The notes: generated by a model from the sequence alone, not told the origin. A stretch of DNA of 64,000 bases from Sphingomonas sp. NFR04 (GCF_900114095.1 NZ_FORV01000007.1:124001-188000), one strand, 5' to 3'; positions 34,482-42,699 are shown, numbered from the stretch's first letter. Made by a program: numbers and translations.

Positions 34482-35177
34482 ATGGCGTTCTCGCGTGTGT
34501 TTCCGCTGGCAGTGCTGGCCCTGCCCCTGCTGCTTTCGGCTTGTATCTTCGGCAGCGGCGGTGGCGACAAACGACCGGCTCCGGCCCCCACCCGCCCCCG
34601 CGGCAGCCCGCCGATCACGCTAAACCGGCCGACGCCGCGCGACACCCAGCAATGCTTCACCGACCTCTCCCGCGCCGGCGTGCGGTTCAGCGCAATGCCG
34701 GATCGCGACTATGGCGGCGGCTGCATCGTCGAGGGCGCGGTGCAGCTGATCGACATCGGCGTGCCGGTGGGCGGCGTCAAGGGCATGCGCTGCCCGCTCG
34801 CCCGTGCCTTCACCGGCTGGGTGCAATATGCCGTGGCGCCTGCGGCGCGGCAAATCCTGGGCAGCGACCTCGTCCGGGTGGATACGTTCGGCACCTATGT
34901 CTGCCGCGCCATTGTCGGCAGCGCGCAGGCGTCCACCAAGCTGTCCGAGCATGGGCGGGCCAATGCGGTCGACGTCTCGGGCTTCGTGCTCAAGGACGGG
35001 CGGCGGATCACCATCCTCAAGGACTGGCAGAACCAGGACCCGGCGGTCCGCAAGTTCCTCGAGACCGTCCATGGATCCGCCTGCAGGCGCTTCGCTACCG
35101 TGCTGAGCCCCAACTACAATTACGTCCACCGCGACCATTTCCATCTCGATATGGGGCGCGGGCCCTTCTGCGCCTGA
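34482..35177 (+). CDS. Extensin-like family lipoprotein
   Basis: A 231-residue predicted lipoprotein (lipobox LLSAC, about Cys21) with a Pro-rich linker and a C-terminal extensin-like domain. The conserved metal-site pattern of LAS-type peptidases is visible: SEHGRANAVDVSGF (H and D) and VHRDHFHLDMG (HxH). This makes it a plausible zinc D,D- or L,D-type peptidoglycan peptidase acting in the periplasm. Six cysteines may form disulfides. Related alphaproteobacterial proteins are annotated extensin family; the plant name is historical. Confidence 0.87.
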   Translation: MAFSRVFPLAVLALPLLLSACIFGSGGGDKRPAPAPTRPRGSPPITLNRPTPRDTQQCFTDLSRAGVRFSAMPDRDYGGGCIVEGAVQLIDIGVPVGGVKGMRCPLARAFTGWVQYAVAPAARQILGSDLVRVDTFGTYVCRAIVGSAQASTKLSEHGRANAVDVSGFVLKDGRRITILKDWQNQDPAVRKFLETVHGSACRRFATVLSPNYNYVHRDHFHLDMGRGPFCA

Positions 35178-35216
35178 GGCTTTCCAAGCGGGGCGGATGC
35201 GCCTAATCCGCGGTCA

Positions 35217-36089
35217 ATGAGCGATACGAGAGTCCCGTCGCGCGTCTTCCGCCCTGCCCAGCAGGAAGCCGAAGCCGCCAACACCGCCACCGGCACCCCG
35301 CAGACCGAGCATCCCGCCTACCGGCTCGCCTTCCAGGACATGGACTTCCTGCTGCGCGAGGACCTGCGGCCGATCCGCTTCCAGCTGGAGCTGCTCAAGC
35401 CGCAGCTATTGCTGGACGAGGCGAACATCGCCTCCACCTTCGTGATCTACGGCTCGGCGCGCATCCCCGAGCCGGCCAAGGCGGAGGCGGTGCTGGCGCT
35501 GGCCGAAACCGAGCAGCAGAAGCGCATCGCCGAGAGCTTGGTAGCCAAGTCCAAATATTATGACGTGGCGCGCGAACTCGGCCGGCTGGCGAGCAACTTC
35601 CCGGTCGACGCGGCCGGCAAGCGCCACTTCGTCGTCACCTCGGGCGGCGGCCCCTCGATCATGGAAGCGGCGAACCGCGGCGCGCGCGACGTGGGCGCGG
35701 AGACCATCGGGCTCAACATCGTGCTGCCGCACGAGCAGGCGCCGAACCCGTATGTCACGCCGGGCCTGAGCATGCAGTTCCACTATTTCGCGCTGCGTAA
35801 AATGCACTTCCTGCTGCATGCGCGCGCGGTCGCGGTGTTCCCGGGCGGCTTCGGCACCTTCGACGAGAGCTTCGAGCTGCTGACGCTGATCCAGACCGGC
35901 AAGGTGGATCCGATCCCGGTGCTGTTCTACGGCAAGGAGTTCTGGAACCGCGTCGTCAATTTCGAGGCGCTGTGCGACGAAGGCGTGATCTCGCCGCGCG
36001 ATCTGAACCTGTTCCGCTTCTGCGAAACCGCCGAAGAAGGCTGGGAAATCGTCCAGGACTTCTGGCGGAACAAGGAAACGGCGGGCTGA
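35217..36089 (+). CDS. LOG family protein
   Basis: A 290-residue cytoplasmic Rossmann-like protein. The family motifs VTSGGGPSIMEAANRGA and PGGFGTFDE are intact; together they bind nucleotide and catalyse hydrolysis of nucleoside 5'-monophosphates (cytokinin riboside phosphate or AMP/IMP) in characterised LOG and PpnN proteins. The long N-terminal extension of about 75 residues (ending LLLDEANIASTFVIYGSARIP) is typical of the longer bacterial TIGR00730 group. It follows the extensin-like gene by 39 bases. Confidence 0.9.
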   Translation: MSDTRVPSRVFRPAQQEAEAANTATGTPQTEHPAYRLAFQDMDFLLREDLRPIRFQLELLKPQLLLDEANIASTFVIYGSARIPEPAKAEAVLALAETEQQKRIAESLVAKSKYYDVARELGRLASNFPVDAAGKRHFVVTSGGGPSIMEAANRGARDVGAETIGLNIVLPHEQAPNPYVTPGLSMQFHYFALRKMHFLLHARAVAVFPGGFGTFDESFELLTLIQTGKVDPIPVLFYGKEFWNRVVNFEALCDEGVISPRDLNLFRFCETAEEGWEIVQDFWRNKETAG

Positions 36090-36093
36090 TCCC

Positions 36094-36232
36094 GATCCTC
36101 CCCCGGAGGGGGAGGGGGACCGCCGCCGAAGGCGGTGGTGGAGGGGTGTCCCGCTCGTGGCGGAAGGGCGCCCACCAGCGTCGACACCCCTCCGTCGCGC
36201 TGCGCGCGCCACCTCCCCTTCCACGGGAGGAT
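36094..36232. repeat. Palindromic element, family C (copy 1)
   Basis: About 139 bases beginning GATCCTCCCCCGGAGGGGGA and ending in CCACGGGAGGATGG. The left part continues GGACCGCCGCCGAAGGCGGTGGTGG, a hairpin also present in the element at 62935-63097. Lies between the LOG and DUF815 genes. Confidence 0.82.
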
Positions 36233-36274
36233 GGATGGGCTCGCACCCGCGCTGCATTGCGCTATAGCCGCGCC

Positions 36275-37084
36275 ATGACCGATCCGCTGATCCGCATCGC
36301 CGAGGCGCTCGAACGGCTGGCGCCGCCCCCCGCCCCGCCCGCCGATCTGGAGGCGCATCCCGCCTATGTCTGGCGCGGGCGCGACATCGTGCCGGCGCGC
36401 GCCTTCGCCCCCACCCCGCTCACGCTGCTCCAGGGCGTGGAGAAGCAGCGGATCGCGCTGCTCGCCAATCTCGAACGGCTCGCCGCCGGCCATGCCGCGC
36501 AGGACGTGCTGCTGTGGGGCGCGCGCGGCACCGGCAAGTCCGCGCTGGTCAAGGGCGCGGTGGCCGAGGTCCAGGCGCAGGGCGGCCGGCTGGCGCTGGT
36601 CGAGGCGGCGACCACGCATCTGGAAACGCTGCCCGACCTGTTCGCGCTGCTCGCCACCACCGATCGCCCCTTCGCGATTTTCCTCGACGATCTCGGCTTC
36701 GATGCCGCAGCCGATGCGCGCGCGCTGCGCTCGCTGCTCGAGGGCGGCGCCGAAGCGCGACCGGCGAACTGCCGCCTGCTGGTCACCTCCAACCGTCGCC
36801 ACCTGCTCCCCCGCGACATCGACGCGCAGGCGAGCGCGATCAACCCGCGCGACTCGATCGACGACGATCTGGCACTGGCCGATCGCTTCGGCCTGTCGCT
36901 GGGCTTCCACGTCGTCGACCAGGACACCTATGTGGCGATCGTACGCGGCTATGCCGAGGCGAACGGCCTCCGCTTCGACCCGCAGGACGCCATCCAATGG
37001 GCGACGCGACGCGGCAGCCGGTCAGGCCGGGTCGCCTGGCAATATGTCGTCGAGCTGGCAGGGCGGCAGGGCAAGCGGCTCTGA
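36275..37084 (+). CDS. DUF815 family AAA-type ATPase
   Basis: A 269-residue P-loop protein. Walker A is GARGTGKSALVK (about residues 86-97), Walker B is FAIFLDDLGF, sensor-like LLVTSNRRHLLPRD follows, and the DDDLALADRFGLSLGFH segment is diagnostic for DUF815. No function is established for the family. Being beside yajC or metallopeptidase genes is common elsewhere but not here. The ATG at 36275 follows the repeat by 42 bases, so the element lies in its leader. Confidence 0.87.
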   Translation: MTDPLIRIAEALERLAPPPAPPADLEAHPAYVWRGRDIVPARAFAPTPLTLLQGVEKQRIALLANLERLAAGHAAQDVLLWGARGTGKSALVKGAVAEVQAQGGRLALVEAATTHLETLPDLFALLATTDRPFAIFLDDLGFDAAADARALRSLLEGGAEARPANCRLLVTSNRRHLLPRDIDAQASAINPRDSIDDDLALADRFGLSLGFHVVDQDTYVAIVRGYAEANGLRFDPQDAIQWATRRGSRSGRVAWQYVVELAGRQGKRL

Positions 37085-37456
37085 ACGTCGCACCCAGGCA
37101 CGTTTTTCGACTAGATTGTCTCGAAAAAGCACAGATTTGTTCGCTTTGCAGGACGAGCGGAAAAGCGACATCGCGGTTGCAGCAACGTTGCGATAACGTT
37201 TCGATTGAGTGGCTGGGAAGAGGTTTTCTCCACCCACATCGTGATTAGCGAGCGATCGTTTGCACACGCAGCATGGCCTGAATGTACCGGAAACCAAGCC
37301 AGGTAGGGCTCGCTTGCTCGGCGCCGCACAATGCAAACCTTCGCACCTTCATTGATGAGAACGTTATTGTTGTTCCCTTTCATAAACTTAACGTCGGGTT
37401 AACGGCCGCAGAGCCGAGTCGCTCACATCGCCGTTAACAAAGGAAAGGGTGCGCCA
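37085..37456 (+). promoter_or_regulatory. AT-richer 372-base intergenic region before the PEP-CTERM gene
   Basis: No credible gene. GC content drops clearly compared with the flanks. Three structures are visible: a hairpin TTTTTCGA (37103-37110) with TCGAAAAA (37121-37128), probably ending the DUF815 gene; the palindrome GCAACGTTGC (37182-37191); and T-rich runs around 37364-37390. The length suggests a regulated promoter for the downstream secreted protein. The sequence AAAGGAAAGGG provides its ribosome site. Confidence 0.45.
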
Positions 37457-38083
37457 ATGCGTATTCATACGAAGATTGCTGCCGCGGCAGCCTTGTTGTG
37501 CGCGGCCGTCCCCGCGCAGGCCGCGCAGATCCTGGGACAGATCAGCTTCAACGGGTTCGTTCGCCCGGTCGGCGCCACCAACATGGGCGCCGCCACCGGC
37601 CTCGACTTCTACAACTTCGGCATGCCCGGCACGTCCACGGGCGATGGCGGTGCACCGGGCACCATCTTCGCTGCGCTGGGCACGACCGGCGTGTTCTCGG
37701 GCATCACCTGCATCGGGCCGTGCGGCACGATCAAGGACCTGCCGACCTTCACCGGCGGGCCGATCGCGTCGTTCTTCGACATTGGGTCGTCGATCTTCTT
37801 CGACCTGAGCTCGATCCAGTCGGTCACCTACTCGGCGGACAGCGCCGGCGGCAGCCTCAAGCTGATCGCATCGGGGACCTTCCGCATCGCCGGCTATGAC
37901 GACACGGCGGCCATGCTGACCCTGACCACGCAGGGCAACGGCGCAACCAGCTTCTCGGCAACCGCGCTCTCGGCAGTGCCGGAGCCGGCGAGCTGGGGCC
38001 TGATGATCGCCGGGTTCGGGATGATGGGCGGCATGCTCCGCGCCTCGCGCCGCTCGGTGAAGGTGCGCTACGCGAGCAACTGA
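37457..38083 (+). CDS. PEP-CTERM sorting domain protein
   Basis: A 208-residue secreted protein. It has an N-terminal signal peptide ending AVPAQA (about residue 22), a Gly/Thr/Ser-rich body, and a C-terminal tripartite anchor: PEPASWGLMIAGFGMMGG as motif plus hydrophobic helix, then basic RASRRSVKVR. This is the PEPxxWxxMI subtype frequent in sphingomonads, processed by exosortase in EPS-producing bacteria. No exosortase is in the window. The body has no recognisable domain and a CIGPCG pair may be a disulfide. Confidence 0.9.
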   Translation: MRIHTKIAAAAALLCAAVPAQAAQILGQISFNGFVRPVGATNMGAATGLDFYNFGMPGTSTGDGGAPGTIFAALGTTGVFSGITCIGPCGTIKDLPTFTGGPIASFFDIGSSIFFDLSSIQSVTYSADSAGGSLKLIASGTFRIAGYDDTAAMLTLTTQGNGATSFSATALSAVPEPASWGLMIAGFGMMGGMLRASRRSVKVRYASN

Positions 38084-38105
38084 GCTCCCAGCCTCCCTGG
38101 TAGCG

Positions 38106-38144
38106 CGAACCCCGCCGGAGCGATCCGGCGGGGTTCGTCGTTTC
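38106..38144. terminator. Strong terminator between convergent genes
   Basis: A perfect 14-bp stem (CGAACCCCGCCGGA at 38106-38119 with 38124-38137) closed by the tetraloop GCGA, then TCGTTTC. It ends the PEP-CTERM gene and is also positioned to end the minus-strand NUDIX gene. Confidence 0.85.
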
Positions 38145-38173
38145 ATGGCGAGTAGATGCCGATCGATACGCTC

Positions 38174-38707
38174 TCAGCCGTTGCCGCGCCCCAGCAGCGC
38201 GCCGCTGAGCACCAGCAGCATCTTCACGTCGACGCCCATGCCCTGCGCGCGGCACTCGGCGATGAACGCCGGCAGCCCGGCCATCGGCACATGGTGGACC
38301 TTGATGTCCTCGCCGTCGACGCCGCCGCCGTCGCCGATGCGGGTGAGGCCGTGGACGCGGACCAGCGTGAAGCTCTCGCTGACCATGCCGGGCGACGCGA
38401 AATACTCGCCGAGTTCCTCGACGCGGTCGCAGGCATAGCCTGCTTCTTCCTCAAGCTCGCGGCGGGCGGCCGCCTCGATCGTGTCACCTGCCTCGGTGTC
38501 GCCGACCAGCCCGGCGGGCAGCTCGATACAACGGCGGCCAAGCGGCACGCGATATTGCTCGACCAGGATCACCCGGTCCTCATCGTCGATCGCGACGATC
38601 ACGACGGCGCGGATGCCGCCGGTGCGCCCGACATATTCCCATTTGCCCTGGCGGAACACGGTGATCCACTTGCCCGCCCAGGGGGTCTCGATCGGTTCGT
38701 CGGTCAT
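38174..38707 (-). CDS. NUDIX hydrolase (ADP-ribose pyrophosphatase-like)
   Basis: A 177-residue NUDIX protein. The REUxEExGU half of the Nudix box is intact (RELEEEAGY), while the preceding glutamate of the full consensus is replaced by aspartate (GDTEAGD). The RVILVEQYRVPLGRRCIELPAG block matches ADP-ribose/ADP-sugar pyrophosphatases. It likely cleaves nucleoside diphosphate sugars. It is last in a minus-strand run after the TPM genes, 10 bases from the nearest, so co-transcription is probable. Confidence 0.88.
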   Translation of the reverse strand: MTDEPIETPWAGKWITVFRQGKWEYVGRTGGIRAVVIVAIDDEDRVILVEQYRVPLGRRCIELPAGLVGDTEAGDTIEAAARRELEEEAGYACDRVEELGEYFASPGMVSESFTLVRVHGLTRIGDGGGVDGEDIKVHHVPMAGLPAFIAECRAQGMGVDVKMLLVLSGALLGRGNG

Positions 38708-38717
38708 GGGGACGCCC

Positions 38718-39389
38718 TTAAAGCTCGATCAGCCGATCGGGAAGCTCGTTCACGTCATCGTCGGCGCGGGGGAAATGCGGCGCCAGGATGATGCCGATCT
38801 GCGCCACCGCCGCGGCCATGCCGTCCGCCGGTCGGCCGTCCTTCACCTCGGCGAGCAGGGCGGCCATCGCCGCACCCCAGACTTCGGGCGCCACTTTCGA
38901 ATGGATCGCCGAATCGGCGATGATCTCGGCACGGTGCTCGGCAAGGCTCAGGTACAGCAACACGCCGGTCGACCCCGTCGTCCGCTTCTCGGCGGCGGTG
39001 CGGAACAGCGCGAGCGCCCGGGCATGAACCCGGCGCGTCTTGGTCGATCCCGGCGCGAGCGCGATCCGCAGCGCGTCCCTGGCGAGCGCGACGCGCACGA
39101 GCAGGAAGGTAAGCGCAATCACCACCAGTGCGGCGGTGAGGTACCAGTGCGCCGGCACGGTCTGCGCCCAGGGATCGATCAGCCGGGTGTGCAGCCATTC
39201 GATTGGCCAGGGCTGCCAGGCGAGCAGTGCCAGCACCAGCAGCATGGCCAGCACCGCCCAGTGGAGCGCGACATCGGCATAATCATCCGAGCGCCGGGCG
39301 AGCACTGTGACGATCTCGCCGCTGGTGCCGGACTCGGCTAGTTTCACGGCCGCGGCGACCTTGGCGCGGTCCTGATCGGTCAATCGCAT
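38718..39389 (-). CDS. TPM domain membrane protein (third TPM gene)
   Basis: A 223-residue protein with two or three membrane helices (about residues 43-110) followed by a TPM_phosphatase domain carrying STGVLLYLSLAEHRAEIIADSAI. The ATG at 39389 has GGGGAG nine bases upstream; a GTG at 39395 overlapping the preceding stop is an alternative. TPM domains occur in YgcG-like and plant photosystem repair proteins; a general envelope or stress role is suspected. Part of the lemA operon. Confidence 0.85.
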   Translation of the reverse strand: MRLTDQDRAKVAAAVKLAESGTSGEIVTVLARRSDDYADVALHWAVLAMLLVLALLAWQPWPIEWLHTRLIDPWAQTVPAHWYLTAALVVIALTFLLVRVALARDALRIALAPGSTKTRRVHARALALFRTAAEKRTTGSTGVLLYLSLAEHRAEIIADSAIHSKVAPEVWGAAMAALLAEVKDGRPADGMAAAVAQIGIILAPHFPRADDDVNELPDRLIEL

Positions 39390-39391
39390 TG

Positions 39392-40288
39392 TCACCAGCT
39401 CCCCGAAGCGCCGCCGCCGCCGAACGACCCGCCGCCGCCGGAGAAGTCGTCGCCGCCGCTGTCGCTACCGCCGCCGCCCCAGCTGCCGCCGTCGCCGCCG
39501 CCTCCCCAGCCGCCACCGCCGCCCCAGCCGTCGTTGCGGCGCCCGGCCTCCCGCCCGATTTCGTTGGCGATGGTCCACAGCACGATCGGCAGCATGCCGC
39601 TGCCATGGTCGCGATCGCGATAGGCCTGGCCGTCCCACGGCCCGGGCCGGCGCCGCCCACCGAAGCGCGCGAGCATCGGTACCAGGATGACGACCAGGAT
39701 GATGAACCAGAACAGCAGTCCGATCGGCAGTCCGCCGCCCTGCTTGTGCCGGCTCCGCGCCTTGGTGGCTGCGTCCTGTGCTTCCTTGGCCTTCTGCTCG
39801 GCAGCCTCGAGCGGCTGCTTCAGCTGTTCGCCGATCGCCTGTGCGCCGGCGACGATGCCGCCCGCCATGTCCCCGGCCTTGAACCGGGGCAAGATGATGC
39901 CGTTGATGATCCGGCTCGACAGCGCGTCGGTCATGACCGGTTCGAGGCCGTAGCCGACCTGGATCGTCACCCGACGCTCGTTCGGCGCAACGAGCAGGAT
40001 GATGCCGTTGTCGGCCCCCTTCTGGCCAGCGCCCCAGGCACGGCCGAGCTGATAGCCGTAATCGGCAATCTCATAGCCCTGCAGGTCCGGAATCGTCACG
40101 ACGTAGAACTGCCGGCTGGAGGCCTGCTGCACCTCCTGTGAAAGCTGGGTGAGCTGCGCCACCTGCTCGGGTGAAAGCAGGTGCGCATCGTCGACCACGC
40201 GGCCGGTCAGCTTGGGGAAAGTCGGGTCGGCGAGGGCCGGAAGCGGGGCCAGCACGAGCAGGGCCAGCAGGAAACGCAACAGGATCAT
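39392..40288 (-). CDS. TPM domain protein with C-terminal membrane helix and Gly-rich tail (YgcG-like)
   Basis: A 298-residue protein: signal peptide ending PLPALA (about residue 20), a periplasmic TPM_phosphatase domain (LTGRVVDDAHLLSPEQ to about residue 155), an acidic/basic linker, one membrane helix (about residues 195-215) and a tail of repeated WGGGG and GGGSF units. This is the standard YgcG architecture. The extreme glycine tail may be an extracytoplasmic or cytoplasmic flexible region. Second TPM gene of the operon. Confidence 0.88.
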   Translation of the reverse strand: MILLRFLLALLVLAPLPALADPTFPKLTGRVVDDAHLLSPEQVAQLTQLSQEVQQASSRQFYVVTIPDLQGYEIADYGYQLGRAWGAGQKGADNGIILLVAPNERRVTIQVGYGLEPVMTDALSSRIINGIILPRFKAGDMAGGIVAGAQAIGEQLKQPLEAAEQKAKEAQDAATKARSRHKQGGGLPIGLLFWFIILVVILVPMLARFGGRRRPGPWDGQAYRDRDHGSGMLPIVLWTIANEIGREAGRRNDGWGGGGGWGGGGDGGSWGGGGSDSGGDDFSGGGGSFGGGGASGSW

Positions 40289-40788
40289 TAGCTGATCTCA
40301 CGAAGAATGGAGGTGACGGCGGCATCGATGCCGCCGTTCCAGTCCCCGGCACGGAAGCGGGGAATGACGTCGCGATGGAGGATCATTACCGCTTCCGCAT
40401 CGGTGAGGCTGTTCTCTAAGCCGAAACCAACCTCGATCCGCGCCCGGCGCTCGTTCGGGGCGATGAGCAGCAGTACCCCGTCATCGTAAAAGCGCCGCCC
40501 AATTCCCCAGCCATTCAAAAGGCGGAGGCCCAAGGATTCGATGCTCTCACCGACGAGGCTGGGCACGGTGACGACCACAAGCTGATGGCAGGTGCGGGCT
40601 TCTGCCACTGCCAATCGTTGCGAAAGGGCCGTTATGGCCTCTGCGGAGAGAAGGTGCGCGTTATCTACAACGCGCCCCGTCAACTCGGGGAGCGGTCGTA
40701 CATCCCTTGTCGCTACGACCACGGGCGGCGCAGGCTGCACCTCCGCTTGGGAGTGCACCTTTGCCGCCGCGCAGCCGTGCAGCAGCAC
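40288..40788 (-). CDS. TPM domain protein (first TPM gene), probable lipoprotein
   Basis: A 166-residue frame when started at GTG 40788, with a TPM domain (LTGRVVDNAHLLSAE through RRARIEVGFGLENSLTD). As started there it begins MLLHGCAAAK, too short for a signal. Extending ten codons to a CTG at 40818, which overlaps the lemA TGA as CTGA, gives IHAALLASAVLLHGC, a convincing lipoprotein signal with lipobox LHGC. No ATG, GTG or TTG lies in between. Its stop overlaps the next gene by one base. Third member of the lemA cluster. Confidence 0.83.
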   Translation of the reverse strand: MLLHGCAAAKVHSQAEVQPAPPVVVATRDVRPLPELTGRVVDNAHLLSAEAITALSQRLAVAEARTCHQLVVVTVPSLVGESIESLGLRLLNGWGIGRRFYDDGVLLLIAPNERRARIEVGFGLENSLTDAEAVMILHRDVIPRFRAGDWNGGIDAAVTSILREIS

Positions 40789-40814
40789 GGCGCTCGCAAG
40801 GAGCGCCGCGTGGA

Positions 40815-41405
40815 TCAGCTGCCGTTCCCGAAGTTCACCGTCGGCGCGACGTCGGCGCCCGCCTTGGCCTGGAACGGCGTCATCGGCTTGGCGCCGTAGA
40901 AGACCTTGGCGCCCACCGCGTCGGGGAAGGTGCGGATGCGGGTGTTATAGTCCTGCACCGCCTGGTTGTAATCGCGGATCGAGATGGTGATCCGGTTCTC
41001 GGTGCCTTCCAGCTGGCTCATCAGCGTGGTGAAGTTGCCCTGGCTCTTGAGGTCCGGATAGGCCTCCACCGTCGCGAGCAGCCGCGAGAGCGAGCCGCCG
41101 AGCTGCTGCTGTGCCTGCTGGAACTGCTGGACCTTGGCCGCATCGGTCAAGTCGTTGGCGGTGACCTGTACCGAGGTCGCCTTGGCGCGCGCATTCATCA
41201 CGTCGGTCAGGATCTTGCCTTCGGACGCGGCGGCGCCCTTCACCGTCGCGACCAGGTTCGGCACCAGGTCGGCGCGGCGCTGATACTGCGCCTGCACGTC
41301 CGCCCACTTCGCCTTGGCATTCTCCTCGGCGGTGGGCACGCTGTTGAGTCCGCAGGCCGAGAGCGACAGGGCTGCGATCGGCACGAGTGCGGTACGAAAC
41401 TTCAT
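40815..41405 (-). CDS. lemA: LemA family protein
   Basis: A 196-residue LemA protein. It has an N-terminal lipoprotein-like signal (ALVPIAALSLSACG), then a long helical bundle including WADVQAQYQRRADLVPNLVATVKG and TISIRDYNQAVQDYNTRIRTFP, the conserved LemA core. The ATG at 41405 has GGAGG about ten bases upstream. LemA with TPM-domain genes is a recurrent pairing in bacteria; the joint function is unknown. It heads an operon of lemA and three TPM genes. Confidence 0.92.
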   Translation of the reverse strand: MKFRTALVPIAALSLSACGLNSVPTAEENAKAKWADVQAQYQRRADLVPNLVATVKGAAASEGKILTDVMNARAKATSVQVTANDLTDAAKVQQFQQAQQQLGGSLSRLLATVEAYPDLKSQGNFTTLMSQLEGTENRITISIRDYNQAVQDYNTRIRTFPDAVGAKVFYGAKPMTPFQAKAGADVAPTVNFGNGS

Positions 41406-41551
41406 GGGGAAGCAACCTCCAAATCCCATCAACGGGGTGTCTTATACGACGCCTACACCGGCGGGAGGAAGCGAAATCGGACGTTCGGGGGTTGGCCTCT
41501 GTCCCTGACTTCGGCAAGGTCGCGAAGCCTTCGCTATGGGAGAGATTGCGA

Positions 41552-42010
41552 ATGTTGAAGGAATTCAGATCGTTCATCGCGCGCGGCAACGTGCTCGATC
41601 TGGCGGTGGGCGTGATCATCGGCGCGGCGTTCGGCAACATCACCAAATCGCTGACCGACGACATGATCATGCCGCTGGTCGGCTGGATCTTCGGCGGGGT
41701 GGACTTTTCCGGCTATTTCCTCCGGCTCGGCGCGATCCCGCCCAGCTATACCGGCTCGCCGTCCAACTATGCCGCGCTCAAGGCGGCGGGCGTGCCGCTG
41801 ATCGGCTTCGGCCAGTTCATCACGGTGGTGATCAACTTCCTGATCCTCGCCTTCATCGTCTTCCTGCTGGTGCGCACGGTGAACAAGATCATCACCGCCG
41901 CCGAGCGCGAGAAGGCGACCGGTGCCGCGCCGCCTGCCGCCGATCCGGCCGATGTCGTGCTGCTGCGCGAGATTCGCGACGAGCTGAAGAAGCGCAACGC
42001 GGGGGCTTGA
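41552..42010 (+). CDS. mscL: Large-conductance mechanosensitive channel
   Basis: A 152-residue two-helix membrane protein. The N-terminus MLKEFRSFIARGNVLDLAVGVIIG is the MscL amphipathic helix and pore helix, TM2 is FLILAFIVFLLVRTVNKI, and the C-terminal helix bundle carries EIRDELKKR. The periplasmic loop is slightly longer than in E. coli (136 residues). It forms a pentamer that opens under hypo-osmotic shock. GGGAGAG lies seven bases before the ATG. Confidence 0.95.
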   Translation: MLKEFRSFIARGNVLDLAVGVIIGAAFGNITKSLTDDMIMPLVGWIFGGVDFSGYFLRLGAIPPSYTGSPSNYAALKAAGVPLIGFGQFITVVINFLILAFIVFLLVRTVNKIITAAEREKATGAAPPAADPADVVLLREIRDELKKRNAGA

Positions 42011-42040
42011 GGGTTTGGCGGGGCCTCGCCCCTCAAGTTC

Positions 42041-42135
42041 GTCATTCCCGCGCAGGCGGGGATCCATTCGCCTGTGCGCTCGAGGAAAGAACCGCGACGT
42101 CAGCGCCAATGGATCCCCGCCTGCGCGGGGATGAC
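42041..42135. repeat. Palindromic element, family E
   Basis: A 95-base element with 28-base inverted ends: GTCATTCCCGCGCAGGCGGG(GATCCATT) on the left and its complement, one mismatch, on the right. The centre is unique sequence. It follows mscL. Related repeats built on CATTCCCGCG...GCGGGGAT are found in many Proteobacteria. Confidence 0.87.
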
Positions 42136-42204
42136 AGTGGCTTGGTGCGCAGGGCATCCGGCCTTCCCGCGGCAGCAAGGCCGCGGCGCGACGCATCCAG
42201 CGGC

Positions 42205-42636
42205 TCAGGCCGCCGCCAGTTCCTCCGCCGCGGCATCGGCCAGGCTGGTGCCGTCGAGGATGCGGGCGGTTTCGTCGCGCACCCGGGCCATCGCGCGGCG
42301 GATCGCGCAGGCGGCCTCGTCCTTGCAGTCGTTGCACGGGCGATAGGCGGTGCGGCTGACGCAGGGGACCAGCGCCAGCGGCCCTTCGATGACCCGGATG
42401 ATCTCGCCCAGCGAGATTAAGTGCGCGGGCCGCGCCAGGCGATACCCGCCCATCTTGCCGCGAGTCGAGACGAGGAAGCTCGCCTCGCGCAGGTCGGCGA
42501 GGATCAGCTCGAGGAATTTGCGGGGTACGTTCGCCTCGGCGGCGATGCGGTTCATCGGCACGGGCGCGCCGGCGATCGGCTGTTCTGCGAGGAAGAGCAT
42601 TGCGCGGAGCGCGTAGCGGGAACGCTGCGTCAACAT
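42205..42636 (-). CDS. Rrf2 family transcriptional regulator
   Basis: A 143-residue winged-helix regulator. The N-terminus MLTQRSRYALRAMLFLAEQ and NRIAAEANVPRKFLELILADLR are the Rrf2 DNA-binding elements. The C-terminal loop carries four cysteines within PCVSRTAYRPCNDCKDEAAC, positioned to hold an iron-sulfur cluster, although the spacing differs from both IscR and NsrR. It may sense iron, redox state or NO. Targets cannot be deduced. Confidence 0.88.
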   Translation of the reverse strand: MLTQRSRYALRAMLFLAEQPIAGAPVPMNRIAAEANVPRKFLELILADLREASFLVSTRGKMGGYRLARPAHLISLGEIIRVIEGPLALVPCVSRTAYRPCNDCKDEAACAIRRAMARVRDETARILDGTSLADAAAEELAAA

Positions 42637-42699
42637 GATGCATTCTCCATGCCAACCGAATGGGGCGGTGTGAAGGCGCTTAATCCGTGCAACCTGACC

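Noticed and set aside
42205..42636. Identification of the Rrf2 protein as IscR
   Set aside because: The four-cysteine spacing differs and no isc or suf genes are adjacent, so only the family is claimed.
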